A stretch of DNA of 64,000 bases from positions 1 through 64,000 of the forward strand of contig JAFGBU010000001.1 in NCBI GenBank assembly GCA_016932995.1, read 5' to 3'. The notes below the pieces were generated by a model. That model saw nothing but the letters and a program-made list of their open reading frames with translations. It searched no databases and had not been told where the DNA came from. This document shows positions 27,472-36,213 of this stretch, one piece after another (positions within the stretch are counted from its first letter, which is position 1; each line of letters starts with the position of its first letter). Made by a program: the position numbers and the translations under genes. The stretch is from Desulfovibrionaceae bacterium (lineage in GTDB: Bacteria; Desulfobacterota; Desulfovibrionia; Desulfovibrionales; Desulfovibrionaceae).

Positions 27472-27487
27472 TGGCACGGGTGTTGCT
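27472..27487 (+). promoter_or_regulatory. Consensus sigma-54 promoter of cytochrome c3
   Basis: TGGCACG (27472-27478), four bases, then TTGCT (27483-27487) matches the RpoN consensus TGGCACG-N4-TTGCW at every fixed position, with GG and GC 12 bases apart. The expected start is near 27498, and the ribosome binding site AAAGGAGG and ATG at 27526 follow. An activator ATPase would be required. The match lies in a non-coding gap, which makes chance less likely. Confidence 0.75.
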
Positions 27488-27525
27488 TCAGTAGTCTTGA
27501 AACCAAGCCCAAAGGAGGTTTTGAG

Positions 27526-27924
27526 ATGAAGCGCATCCTGACACTAGGGCTGGCCTGCCTGATCGCGGTCGGCCTTTCGGCCCCGTCCCCGGCAGGCGCG
27601 ACCCAGCCCAAGGCGCCCTGCGACCTGGTCCTCAAGGCGCCTGCCGGGGCCAAGGCCACAAAGACCCCGGTGGCCTTTTCCCACGCCGGGCACAAGGCCC
27701 TGGACTGCAAGGCCTGCCATCACAAGTGGGACGGCAAGGGCGATCTCAAGGGCTGCTCGAGCAAGGGCTGCCACGCCAACTTCAAGGCCAAGAAGGGCGA
27801 GGACTCGTTCTACGCCGCGTTCCACGCCACGGCCAAGAACAGCTGCCTGGGCTGCCACAAGGACCTGAAGAAGGCCAACAAGGCCGCCGGGCCCACGGCC
27901 TGCGCCAAGTGCCATCCCAAGTAG
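27526..27924 (+). CDS. Periplasmic tetraheme cytochrome c3
   Basis: A 132-residue class III cytochrome c, the main periplasmic electron carrier between hydrogenases or formate dehydrogenases and membrane complexes such as Qrc. A signal peptide (MKRILTLGLACLIAVGLSA, likely cut after AGA25) leaves about 107 residues. Heme attachment sites are C61KACH65, C77SSKGCH83 (CX4CH), C107LGCH111 and C126AKCH130. Axial His candidates are His53, His56, His66 and His100. The fourth site is CX2CH, while many Desulfovibrio type I c3 proteins have CX4CH there. An extra Cys32 remains in the mature chain. AAAGGAGG precedes the ATG. The sigma-54-type promoter is the visible control. Confidence 0.95.
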   Translation: MKRILTLGLACLIAVGLSAPSPAGATQPKAPCDLVLKAPAGAKATKTPVAFSHAGHKALDCKACHHKWDGKGDLKGCSSKGCHANFKAKKGEDSFYAAFHATAKNSCLGCHKDLKKANKAAGPTACAKCHPK

Positions 27925-27962
27925 CGGTCCCAAGCCAGCGGTCCGCCGGCCCTGAAAAAAGC

Positions 27963-27993
27963 AAAGGCCCGCGCCGTGTCGGCGCGGGCCTTT
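27963..27993. terminator. Bidirectional intrinsic terminator
   Basis: A 13-bp perfect stem (AAAGGCCCGCGCC and its complement) with a GTGTC loop lies between cytochrome c3 and the convergent rel/spoT gene. A run of six A residues at 27955-27960 gives a T tract for minus-strand transcripts. On the plus strand only a short T run ends the stem. Confidence 0.85.
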
Positions 27994-28021
27994 GTCCGGA
28001 CCCGGGCCGCCCTGCCGCGTT

Positions 28022-30193
28022 TTAAGATATCCTCACCGCCTCGGAGACCTCGTCCAGGACCTGGACCCTGGCCAGGGCCGTCTGGAGCTGGCCCAGGCCC
28101 CGGACCTCGACCGTGAACTCGATGGTCGAGGTGCCGTCCACGTCCGAGTGGATGGCCCCGGAATCGATGTTCACGTTCTCCTCGCTCAACACCCCGCAGA
28201 TATGGGCCAACACGCCCTTCACGTTGCGGCACTTGATCCTGACCCGGGCCGGATAGGGCTTGTCCTCCTGGCCCTCCCAGGTGACGCTCAACAGCCTCTC
28301 GGGCTCGAACTTCTTGACGTTGGCGCAGGAAGTCGTGTGGATGGTCACCCCCCGGCCCCGGGTGATGTATCCGATGATCGGCTCGCCCGGCAGGGGGTTG
28401 CAGCAGCTGGCGAAACGGATGAGCATGTTGTCCACGCCGCTTATCTTGATGCCCTCGCCCTTGGTCCTGGCCGGCTCGGCCGCGGCGCGCTCGCGGACCC
28501 GCTGCTCCTCCTCGCGCTCCTGCTGCTCATCCTCGCGCCTTTCGCCGTGCAGCATGGTGTAGAGCCTTCTTATGACCTTCTTGGGCGTGATGCGCGAGTA
28601 GCCGACCTGGGACAGGAGCTCGTCCACGCTGCCGTAGTTGAACTCCACGGCCAGGCGCAGGAAATGGCCCTCCTTCATGCCCTTGGCCACGTTGATCCCG
28701 ACCTTGCGGCCCTCCCGCTCCAGGAGCTCCTTGGCCAGGACGATGCTCCTGGCGCGCTCCTCGGTGCGGACGTAGTGCTTGACCCGGGTGATGGCCTTGG
28801 CCGTCTTCACGAACTTGAGCCAGTCCCGGCTGGGCTTGCGGTTCTTGTCCGTGATTATCTCGACCCGGTCGCCGTTCTTGAGCGCGGTGTTCAGGGGCAC
28901 CAGCCGGCCGTTGACCTTGGCCCCGGCGCAGTGGTCCCCGACCTCGGTGTGGATGGAGTAGGCGAAGTCCACGGGCGTTGCGCCCTCGGGAAGCTCCTTG
29001 ATGTCCCCCCGGGGGGTGAACACGTAGACCTCGTCCTGGAAGAGGTCGAAACGCAGCGAGGCCATGAACTCCCTGGGGTCGGCCAGCTCCCGCTGCCAGT
29101 CCAGTATCTGCCTGAGCCAGGAGAAGCGCTCGGCGTCCCTGGCCGCCCCGGCCTTTTCGTGGCGCTCCTTGTACTGCCAGTGCGCGGCCACGCCGTGCTC
29201 CGCGACCCGGTTCATCTCCTCGGTGCGGATCTGGATCTCTATGCCCTCGCCCTCGGGCCCGATGACCGTGGTGTGCAGGCTCTGGTACATGTTGGCCTTG
29301 GGTATGGAGATGTAGTCCTTGAACCTGCCGGCCACCGGCTTCCAGATGGAGTGGATCAGGCCCAGGGTGGCGTAGCACTCCTTGATGCCGTCGACTATGA
29401 CCCTGAAGGCGATCAGGTCGTATATCTGGTCCAGGCTCAGGTTCTGTTGAACCATCTTGCTGTAGATGCTGTAGAAATGCTTGGTCCGGCCAAAGACCCT
29501 GGCCTTGATCCCGTTCTTTTCCAACATCTCGCTGACCAGGCCGATGACCTTGTTGATGTAGTCCTGGCCCGCGGCGTGGTAATGAGTCACCCCGTCCTGT
29601 ATCTGGGCGAACACGTCCGGCTTCAGGTACTTGAGGCAGTAGTCCTCCAGCTCGCTCTTGAGCATGTGCAGCCCCAGCCTGTTGGCCAGGGGCGCGTAGA
29701 TGTCCAGGGTCTCCTGGGCCACGAGCTGGCGCTTGATCGTGGGCTGGAACTCCAGGGTGCGCATGTTGTGCAGCCTGTCGGCCAGCTTGACCATGAGCAC
29801 GCGGATGTCCTCGGCCATGGCCAGGATCATCTTGCGCATGTTCTCGGCCTGGGCCACGGCCTTGGACTCGAACTGCATCTTGCCGATCTTGGTCATCCCG
29901 TCGACGATGTCGGCCACCTCTTCGCCGAAGAGCTCCTCGATCTCGTCCACCGTGGTCCCGGTGTCCTCGATGGTGTCGTGCAGAAGCCCGGCCGTGACCG
30001 TGGCCTCGTCCAAATGCAGCTCGGCCAGGATGTTGGCCACCTCCATGGGGTGCGAGAGATAGGGCTCCCCGGACAGCCGGACCTGGCCCTCGTGGACCTG
30101 GGCGGAAAACACGTAGGCCTTGCGGATCAGGTCCAGGTCCGGGTTCTCGATGTACGAGGCGACCTTGTCGATTATCTCGTTTATGCGGATCAT
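28022..30193 (-). CDS. spoT: Bifunctional (p)ppGpp synthetase/hydrolase Rel/SpoT
   Basis: A 723-residue stringent-response enzyme. The N-terminal HD hydrolase domain keeps its metal residues (YLSHPMEVANIL, GLLHDTIEDTGTTVDEIEEL). The synthetase domain has LIAFRVIVDGIKECYATLG and AGRFKDYI, the RXKD type seen in bifunctional enzymes rather than the EXDD of RelA, then IEIQIRTEEMNRVAEHG. TGS (VYVFTPRGDIKELPEGAT), a helical part and a C-terminal ACT domain (VRIKCRNVKGVLAHICGVL) follow. It makes and degrades ppGpp according to starvation cues. It starts 3 bases after the stop of the peptide-binding lipoprotein, so the two are co-transcribed. Confidence 0.96.
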   Translation of the reverse strand: MIRINEIIDKVASYIENPDLDLIRKAYVFSAQVHEGQVRLSGEPYLSHPMEVANILAELHLDEATVTAGLLHDTIEDTGTTVDEIEELFGEEVADIVDGMTKIGKMQFESKAVAQAENMRKMILAMAEDIRVLMVKLADRLHNMRTLEFQPTIKRQLVAQETLDIYAPLANRLGLHMLKSELEDYCLKYLKPDVFAQIQDGVTHYHAAGQDYINKVIGLVSEMLEKNGIKARVFGRTKHFYSIYSKMVQQNLSLDQIYDLIAFRVIVDGIKECYATLGLIHSIWKPVAGRFKDYISIPKANMYQSLHTTVIGPEGEGIEIQIRTEEMNRVAEHGVAAHWQYKERHEKAGAARDAERFSWLRQILDWQRELADPREFMASLRFDLFQDEVYVFTPRGDIKELPEGATPVDFAYSIHTEVGDHCAGAKVNGRLVPLNTALKNGDRVEIITDKNRKPSRDWLKFVKTAKAITRVKHYVRTEERARSIVLAKELLEREGRKVGINVAKGMKEGHFLRLAVEFNYGSVDELLSQVGYSRITPKKVIRRLYTMLHGERREDEQQEREEEQRVRERAAAEPARTKGEGIKISGVDNMLIRFASCCNPLPGEPIIGYITRGRGVTIHTTSCANVKKFEPERLLSVTWEGQEDKPYPARVRIKCRNVKGVLAHICGVLSEENVNIDSGAIHSDVDGTSTIEFTVEVRGLGQLQTALARVQVLDEVSEAVRIS

Positions 30194-30196
30194 GCG

Positions 30197-31873
30197 CTAA
30201 CGGTCCTCGACCCTTCTCTGCAAATCCTTGGGGATCCACCACTGGTTGAAGTTGTAGCCTATGCCCGCCGGGGCCGGCTCGACCCCCTTGATCCTGGCGT
30301 GCAGTATGGGCAGGGACATGGGCACGTACAGGAAACAGTAAGGCTGGTCCCGGTGCAGGACCTCCTGCACCCGGTCGTAAATCTCCTTGCGCCTGGCCTT
30401 GTCCAGGGTCCTTCTGCCCTTTTCCAGGAGCTCGTCCAGCTCCGGGCTCTTGTAGCCGATGAAGTTGAGCCCGCCCGGGACCGCCTTTGACGAATGCCAG
30501 ACATCATAGATATCAGGGTCTTGTGAAATACTCCAGCCCAATATGACCGCCTCGAAGCGGCCCTTGTCCACGAACTCCTTGATGAACGCGGCCCACTCCA
30601 CGGTCCGGACCCTGACCTTGATGCCCACGGCCCCGAGCCTGTGGATGAGGATCGTCCCGGCGGCGATGCGCTGGGAATTGCCCTGGTTGGTCAGGATGGT
30701 GAACGAGAACGGCCTGCCGTCCCTGTCCAGGACCCCGTCGTGGTCCGTGTCCGTCCAGCCGGCCTCGGCCAGCAGGGCCTTGGCCTTGGCCGGATCGTAC
30801 TCATACGGGGCCAGGCGCTCGTTGTAGGCCCAGGTCCCGGGCTTGTAGGGCCCGACGCCCGGCACGCCCAGCCCGGACAAGACCCCCTTGACCAGCTCGC
30901 GCTTGTCTATGGCCATGGCGATGGCCCGGCGGACCCGGACGTCCTTGAACAGGTCGCAGGACAGGTTGTAGCCCAGATAGCTGTAGCTGAAGGACAGGTA
31001 CTCGTACTTCCTGAAGTTCTCCTGCCACCACGGGGAGTCTGTCTGGCGCAGGTACTGGGTCGGGGTCAGACCCATGGAGTCCAGGTTCCCGGCCGCGAGC
31101 TCCATGAACTGGGTGGATTGGTCCGGGATTATCCGGTACACGACCTCGTCGATGTACGCACGGCCCTCGAAGTAGTCCGGGTTGGCCGTGAGCACCAGGC
31201 GCCTGCCCGGGACCCACTCCTTGAGCCTGTAGGCGCCCGCGCCCAGGGGCCGGCGGCTGTACTTGGTGTCGAGCAGGTCCTCGGCCTCGAGGGCGTGCTT
31301 GGGCAGGATGGCGTGGGCCCAGGTGGTCAGGGCCCGGGCGAACGGCTTGTCGTACACGACCTCGAAGCAGTAGGGGTCCAGGACCCTGAACTCCTTGACC
31401 GCCTTGTAGTCCTCGGCATAGGCCGTGGGCGTCTTGGGGTCGATCATCAAGCGATAGGTGAACTCCACGTCCTTTGCGGTCAGGGGCCGGCCGTCGAACC
31501 AGCGGATGTCCTGCCTGAGCCTGAAGCGCAACAGGCGGCCGTGGTTGAGTATCTCGTAGCTCTCCGCGGCCCAGGGCCTGAGCTCGATGTCCTTGTCGTA
31601 CTTGAGCGGGGCCACGTAGATGTGGTCGGCTATCTCGTGCGAGGCCCCGTCCGTGGCCAGGGGCGGGATGAGGTTGCTCGGTTCGCCGAGCATGGCCTGT
31701 ATGATCCGGCCGCCGCTGACCGGGACCGAGGCCCCGGGCCGCTCCCGGCCCTGATCCGGGGCGCGCCGGCCGGACAAGTCCCGGCCCTCGCACCCGGCCA
31801 CGAGCAGCGCGCAGGCCAAGACGGCCAAAAGACCGCCCGCGGCTTTGCGCATCGACAAGGGCATCAGGGCCAT
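30197..31873 (-). CDS. Family 5 extracellular solute-binding lipoprotein (peptide type)
   Basis: A 558-residue periplasmic binding protein of the OppA/DppA family. The N-terminus (MRKAAGGLLAVLACALLVAG then Cys) is a lipoprotein signal. The mature part has LIPPLATDGASHEIADHIYV, WFDGRPLTAKDVEFTYRLM, VRRAIAMAIDKRELVKGVL and YDPAKAKALLAEAGW, all standard family blocks. Substrate may be a peptide, nickel complex or other solute. No permease or ATPase gene is adjacent; instead spoT follows directly. GAGAGG precedes the ATG at 31873; an ATG at 31852 is possible. Confidence 0.9.
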   Translation of the reverse strand: MALMPLSMRKAAGGLLAVLACALLVAGCEGRDLSGRRAPDQGRERPGASVPVSGGRIIQAMLGEPSNLIPPLATDGASHEIADHIYVAPLKYDKDIELRPWAAESYEILNHGRLLRFRLRQDIRWFDGRPLTAKDVEFTYRLMIDPKTPTAYAEDYKAVKEFRVLDPYCFEVVYDKPFARALTTWAHAILPKHALEAEDLLDTKYSRRPLGAGAYRLKEWVPGRRLVLTANPDYFEGRAYIDEVVYRIIPDQSTQFMELAAGNLDSMGLTPTQYLRQTDSPWWQENFRKYEYLSFSYSYLGYNLSCDLFKDVRVRRAIAMAIDKRELVKGVLSGLGVPGVGPYKPGTWAYNERLAPYEYDPAKAKALLAEAGWTDTDHDGVLDRDGRPFSFTILTNQGNSQRIAAGTILIHRLGAVGIKVRVRTVEWAAFIKEFVDKGRFEAVILGWSISQDPDIYDVWHSSKAVPGGLNFIGYKSPELDELLEKGRRTLDKARRKEIYDRVQEVLHRDQPYCFLYVPMSLPILHARIKGVEPAPAGIGYNFNQWWIPKDLQRRVEDR

Positions 31874-31941
31874 GATCCTCTCTCCAGGCGAAGGTCAAAG
31901 GCAAAAGACCTTAACGAGGGCATAAAAAATCCGACCAGGCC

Positions 31942-31969
31942 TTGACAGGACATGCACTTCTTCTAGTAT
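31942..31969 (+). promoter_or_regulatory. Candidate sigma-70 promoter of the SNF2 gene
   Basis: A perfect TTGACA (31942-31947) is followed after 16 bases by TAGTAT (31964-31969), or after 19 by TATAAC. The start codon is about 100 bases downstream, leaving a leader in which I see no known RNA element. The reverse strand reads TATACT at the same -10 place, so the divergent lipoprotein gene may share the region. Confidence 0.55.
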
Positions 31970-32077
31970 AACGGCGTACCTTAGGGTTCGCCGATCAAGT
32001 CGCCGGCCGGCAAGTTGCTGGATACCCCTTATCCGGGCCGGAATGCAAATACGCCCAGAAGGAGTTTTCCCATATAA

Positions 32078-35000
32078 ATGGCCAGTCCTGATGACGCCAT
32101 CGTCAAGAACATACTAGACAATTTCGTTTCCCACACCATACCAGACTATATACTGGAAGGGTCGCGCGAATTGGCGGAATCCGGCAGGGTTCAGAAGATC
32201 AGCCTCAAGAAGCGGGACCAGTATCTCGACGTGGACGGGCAGGTGCAGGGGGACGACTTCCAGGTCTACACCTCGGAACTGGGCCTGAACCTCGAGGACA
32301 AGACCGTCAACTACTATTGCAACTGCCCGGAGTCGTTCTCCGGGGTCTGCAAACACGTCGGCGCCACGGCCCTCAACATACTCAAGACCCTCAAGGAGGA
32401 CTCCGGCGAAAGGCCGCCCGTGCCCAGGACCGAATGGAGGCAGACCTTCAGGAACTTCTTCGCCACCGAGCTGGAGCCCGAGGCCGGCAGGCACTACCTG
32501 GTCTACCGGCTGTACCCCGAACCCGGACGCCTCCAGGTGGCCTTTTTCAGGGCCCGGCAGAACAAGTCCGGCCTGTCCACGGTCCAGACCCCGGTCACCC
32601 TCCAGGACATCGCCAACAACCCCGACTGGAGCGAGACCGCGCCGTCCCTGCCCCGCGTGGCCCAGCTCATCGGCCACTACCTCGACTACGCCGGCCACAG
32701 GGTCGACATCCCGGCCGGCCTGCACTCCTGGTTCTTCAGGGCGGTCAAGAACGACTACTACCTGTTTCTGAGGGACACGGACCAGCCCGTGCGCATCGAG
32801 AACAAGACCATGCAGCTCAAGCTCTCGCCGCAGATATCCGAGAACGGCCTGAGCTTCGACATCCTCCTGTCCCAGGAGGGCAAGCCGCCCTACCGCATCG
32901 AGGAGGACCCCGAGATATACTTCTACGGCAGGCTCCCGCTGTGGGTCTACTGGAAGGGCGTGTTCTATCCGGTCCAGACCGGCCTGGACCCGGTGCTCAT
33001 CCAGAACCTGGTCGAGCACCGGCCGTTGATCCCCCACGCGGACATCTCCGAGTTCCTGGACCGGGTCTGGACCCGGATACCCAGCTCCGACCTCTACGGC
33101 CAGGAGGAGTTCCTGGAGCGGATGAAGCCCATCTACGCCCCGGCGACCTTCAATCCCAAGCTCTTCCTGGACGAAGAGGGAAGCCTGCTGGTGCTCAAGA
33201 TAGAGAACATCTACCAGACCGCGGACGGCGAGGTCTCCCTGCCCGGCCCCAACCCGGACCTGCAGACCGGCAGCTACCACGCCAAGGGCAAGTCATTCCT
33301 CATCCGCAGGGCCCAGGACGAGGAGGCCGTGCTCTTCGCCGAGCTCCAGGGCATGGGCTTCCAGCCCAGGAACAACCAGACCTGGTTCATGGAGCAGGAG
33401 GCGGCCATAAACTTTTTGCTCGACTACTACCCCATGCTCCTTGAGGCCTACCGGGTGTACGGCGAACAGAACCTGTCCCGGTACAAGGTCCGGGCGGCCA
33501 AGCCCAAGATCGTGGCCGAGCTCGAAACCGACGAGGAAAACAAGTGGTTCAACCTGGACCTGGCCGTGGAGTACGACAACCAGAAGGTGCCCATAGACAA
33601 GATATGGAAGGCCTGGACCTCGGGCAAGCGCTACGTCCAGCTCAAGGACGGCTCCTACACCAGCCTGCCCGAGCCCTGGCTCAGGGCCCTGGGAGGCAGG
33701 CTCAAGGCCCTGGGATACCCGCCCGACAAGCCGCCCCAGAAAAACTTCCAGCAGTTCGAGATCCCGGTCCTGGACAAGCTCCTGGAGGAGATACCCCAGA
33801 CCAGGACCGACGCCTTCTACGTCAACCTGCGCGAAAAGATCACCAACTTCCAGAGCATCAGGCACATCGACCAGCCCAAGGGCCTGAACGCCAAGCTCAG
33901 GCCCTACCAGGTCAGCGGCCTGAGCTACCTGAACTTCCTGCGCGACTATGGCTTCGGCGGCATACTGGCCGACGAGATGGGCCTGGGCAAGACCGTCCAG
34001 ACCCTGGCCTTTCTCCAGCACGTCATGGAAAAGGGACACCGCGGCCCGAACCTGATCATCGTGCCGACCTCGGTGCTGCCCAACTGGGAACGCGAGACCG
34101 CCAAGTTCACGCCGGACATCAAGCTGTTGACCATATACGGCGCGCGGCGCGAGGACCTGTTCAAGAAGATCAAGGACTCGGACCTGATCATCACCACCTA
34201 CGCCCTGCTGCGCCGCGACCTGGACGAGCTGCTCAAGTACTCCTACAAGGTCATCATCCTGGACGAGGCCCAGAACATAAAAAACCCCAACACCATAACC
34301 GCGCGCTCGGTGCGCAGGCTGAAGTCCGACATGAGGCTCTGCCTGTCCGGCACGCCGATCGAGAACAACCTCTTCGAGCTCTGGTCCCTGTTCGAGTTCT
34401 TGATGCCCGGATTCCTGGGCTCCCAGCACGCCTTTCAAAAGGGCATCGTCAAGCCGATCAAGGACGGCGACCAGGAGACCCTGGACTACCTGCGCAGCCG
34501 GGTCAAACCGTTCATCCTGCGCCGGACCAAGGCCGAGGTGGCCAAGGACCTGCCGCCCAAGATCGAGACCACCTACTACTGCGACCTGGACGAGGAGCAG
34601 CGCGCCCTCTACGGGGCCCTGGCCAAGCGGCTCAAGGAGCAGGTCTTAAAGGACGTCGAGGAAAAGGGCATGGCCAAGAGCCAGATGTCCATCCTGGACG
34701 CCCTGCTCAAGCTGCGCCAGATCTGCTGCCATCCGAGGCTTCTGAAGCTGGACATGCCCGGGCTCAACGCCAACCTGCCCTCGGGCAAGTTCGACGCCTT
34801 CAAGGACCTGGTCACGGACATAGTCGAGGGCGGCCACAAGGTCCTGGTCTTCTCCCAGTTCGTGCAGATGCTCCAGGTCATCAAGTCCTGGCTGAACATC
34901 CAGGGCACGCCCTACGCCTATCTGGACGGATCGAGCAAGGACCGCTTCGAGCAGGTGGACCGCTTCAACGAGGACCCGGACATCCCGATCTTCCTGATCT

Positions 35001-35287
35001 CCCTCAAGGCCGGGGGCACCGGCCTGAACCTCACGGCCGCGGACTACGTGATCCACTACGACCCGTGGTGGAACCCGGCCGTGGAGAACCAGGCCACGGA
35101 CCGCACCCACCGCATCGGACAGAGGAGGCAGGTCTTCGCCTACAAGATGATCTGCCAGAACACCGTGGAGGAGAAGATACTCAAGCTCCAGGAGCAGAAA
35201 AAGGGCGTGGCCGAGTCCATCATCCCCGGCCAGTCGGCCCTCAAGAACCTGACCCGCGACGACCTCGAAATGCTCTTCGAAGTCTAG
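32078..35287 (+). CDS. SNF2-family helicase with SWIM zinc finger
   Basis: A 1069-residue DNA translocase. Near the N-terminus is a SWIM zinc site: Cys81, Cys83, Cys91 and His93 in CNCPESFSGVCKHVG. A long middle region follows (bacterial SNF2 N-terminal domain). The C-terminal 450 residues carry ILADEMGLGKTVQTLAFL (Walker A near residue 632), IILDEAQNIKNPNT (DEAQ rather than DEAH), LSGTPIENNLFELWSLFEF, VLVFSQFVQML, LISLKAGGTGLNLTAADYV and ATDRTHRIGQRRQVFAYKM. Such proteins remodel or displace RNA polymerase or other DNA-bound proteins; the exact job is unknown. No methylase or nuclease gene is adjacent, so it is not an evident defence-island member. Confidence 0.92.
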   Translation: MASPDDAIVKNILDNFVSHTIPDYILEGSRELAESGRVQKISLKKRDQYLDVDGQVQGDDFQVYTSELGLNLEDKTVNYYCNCPESFSGVCKHVGATALNILKTLKEDSGERPPVPRTEWRQTFRNFFATELEPEAGRHYLVYRLYPEPGRLQVAFFRARQNKSGLSTVQTPVTLQDIANNPDWSETAPSLPRVAQLIGHYLDYAGHRVDIPAGLHSWFFRAVKNDYYLFLRDTDQPVRIENKTMQLKLSPQISENGLSFDILLSQEGKPPYRIEEDPEIYFYGRLPLWVYWKGVFYPVQTGLDPVLIQNLVEHRPLIPHADISEFLDRVWTRIPSSDLYGQEEFLERMKPIYAPATFNPKLFLDEEGSLLVLKIENIYQTADGEVSLPGPNPDLQTGSYHAKGKSFLIRRAQDEEAVLFAELQGMGFQPRNNQTWFMEQEAAINFLLDYYPMLLEAYRVYGEQNLSRYKVRAAKPKIVAELETDEENKWFNLDLAVEYDNQKVPIDKIWKAWTSGKRYVQLKDGSYTSLPEPWLRALGGRLKALGYPPDKPPQKNFQQFEIPVLDKLLEEIPQTRTDAFYVNLREKITNFQSIRHIDQPKGLNAKLRPYQVSGLSYLNFLRDYGFGGILADEMGLGKTVQTLAFLQHVMEKGHRGPNLIIVPTSVLPNWERETAKFTPDIKLLTIYGARREDLFKKIKDSDLIITTYALLRRDLDELLKYSYKVIILDEAQNIKNPNTITARSVRRLKSDMRLCLSGTPIENNLFELWSLFEFLMPGFLGSQHAFQKGIVKPIKDGDQETLDYLRSRVKPFILRRTKAEVAKDLPPKIETTYYCDLDEEQRALYGALAKRLKEQVLKDVEEKGMAKSQMSILDALLKLRQICCHPRLLKLDMPGLNANLPSGKFDAFKDLVTDIVEGGHKVLVFSQFVQMLQVIKSWLNIQGTPYAYLDGSSKDRFEQVDRFNEDPDIPIFLISLKAGGTGLNLTAADYVIHYDPWWNPAVENQATDRTHRIGQRRQVFAYKMICQNTVEEKILKLQEQKKGVAESIIPGQSALKNLTRDDLEMLFEV

Positions 35288-35332
35288 GACCTACTCCGGC
35301 CGCTCCCCGGCCGCAGCCCGCAGGAACCAGCC

Positions 35333-36196
35333 ATGGCCATGACCGGAATCTACGACGCGGCGACCCACGCCTTCGAGCCCCTGCACAGGTTCTGGGAAGA
35401 CCGCAAAACCCACAGGTTCACGGCCGGGGTCCTGGTGCTCGTGTTCCTGGCCACGCTTCTGGGCATCGAGCTGGCCCGGCGCGGCCTGCTGCCGCCCGGG
35501 CTGGCGGACATCACGCCCACCAACCACTTCCGGGCCGTGGACCTGGCCTTCGGCCTGGTGCTGGTCATCGAGGTCGTGAGCCTGATCTTCGCCATCCCCT
35601 GCTCCATATCCTGGAGCGTGGGCAAGCAGATAGAGATACTGTCGCTCATTCTGCTGCGCAGCGCGTTCAAGGATCTGGCCGCGTTCCCGGAGCCGATCTC
35701 GGTGATCGGGCACACGGACACCCTTCTGCGCATCTGCTCGGACGCCGTGGGCGCCCTGGCCGTGTTCGTGATCCTGGGGATATATTACCGGCTACAGCGA
35801 AAACACCGCGACGCCATAACCCAGGGCGAGAGCCGCTACTGCTTCGTGGCCGCCAAAAAGATCATCGCCCTGGCCCTGCTGGCCGCGTTCGCGGGCCTGG
35901 GCTGCGTCCACGCCTGGAAGGCCCTGGCCGGGGGGCCGAACGGAGACGAGTTCTTCCCGGCCTTCTACACCCTGCTCATCTTCAGCGACATCCTCATAGT
36001 CTTTCTGTCCCAGAGGCACCTGCCCACCTTCAGGGCCATATTCCGCTACTCCGGCTTCGCCCTGACCACGGTGCTCATCCGCCTGGCCCTGAGCGCCCCG
36101 GCCTACGTCAACTCGCTCATCGGCGTGGCCGCCGCGGCCTTTGCCGTGGGGGTGGTCCTGGCCTACAACTCGTTTTATTCAAACGAGGTCTGCTGA
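35333..36196 (+). CDS. Unknown membrane protein (about 7 helices)
   Basis: A 287-residue protein I cannot assign. About seven hydrophobic segments are visible, including FTAGVLVLVFLATLLGIELA, VDLAFGLVLVIEVVSLIFAI, VGALAVFVILGIYYRLQ, IIALALLAAFAGLGCVHAW, FFPAFYTLLIFSDILIVFLS and IGVAAAAFAVGVVLAYNSFY. Between helices 2 and 3 is SWSVGKQIEILSLILLRSAF, which has an amphipathic look with conserved-looking Lys/Glu and Arg. It lies 45 bases after the SNF2 gene and may be co-transcribed. It ends 17 bases from the convergent ssb gene. Confidence 0.75.
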   Translation: MAMTGIYDAATHAFEPLHRFWEDRKTHRFTAGVLVLVFLATLLGIELARRGLLPPGLADITPTNHFRAVDLAFGLVLVIEVVSLIFAIPCSISWSVGKQIEILSLILLRSAFKDLAAFPEPISVIGHTDTLLRICSDAVGALAVFVILGIYYRLQRKHRDAITQGESRYCFVAAKKIIALALLAAFAGLGCVHAWKALAGGPNGDEFFPAFYTLLIFSDILIVFLSQRHLPTFRAIFRYSGFALTTVLIRLALSAPAYVNSLIGVAAAAFAVGVVLAYNSFYSNEVC

Positions 36197-36213
36197 CCGG
36201 GCCGCGGGCCGGG

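Noticed and set aside
31970-32077. Leader of the SNF2 gene as a riboswitch
   Set aside because: No known riboswitch core or convincing terminator/antiterminator pair could be drawn.
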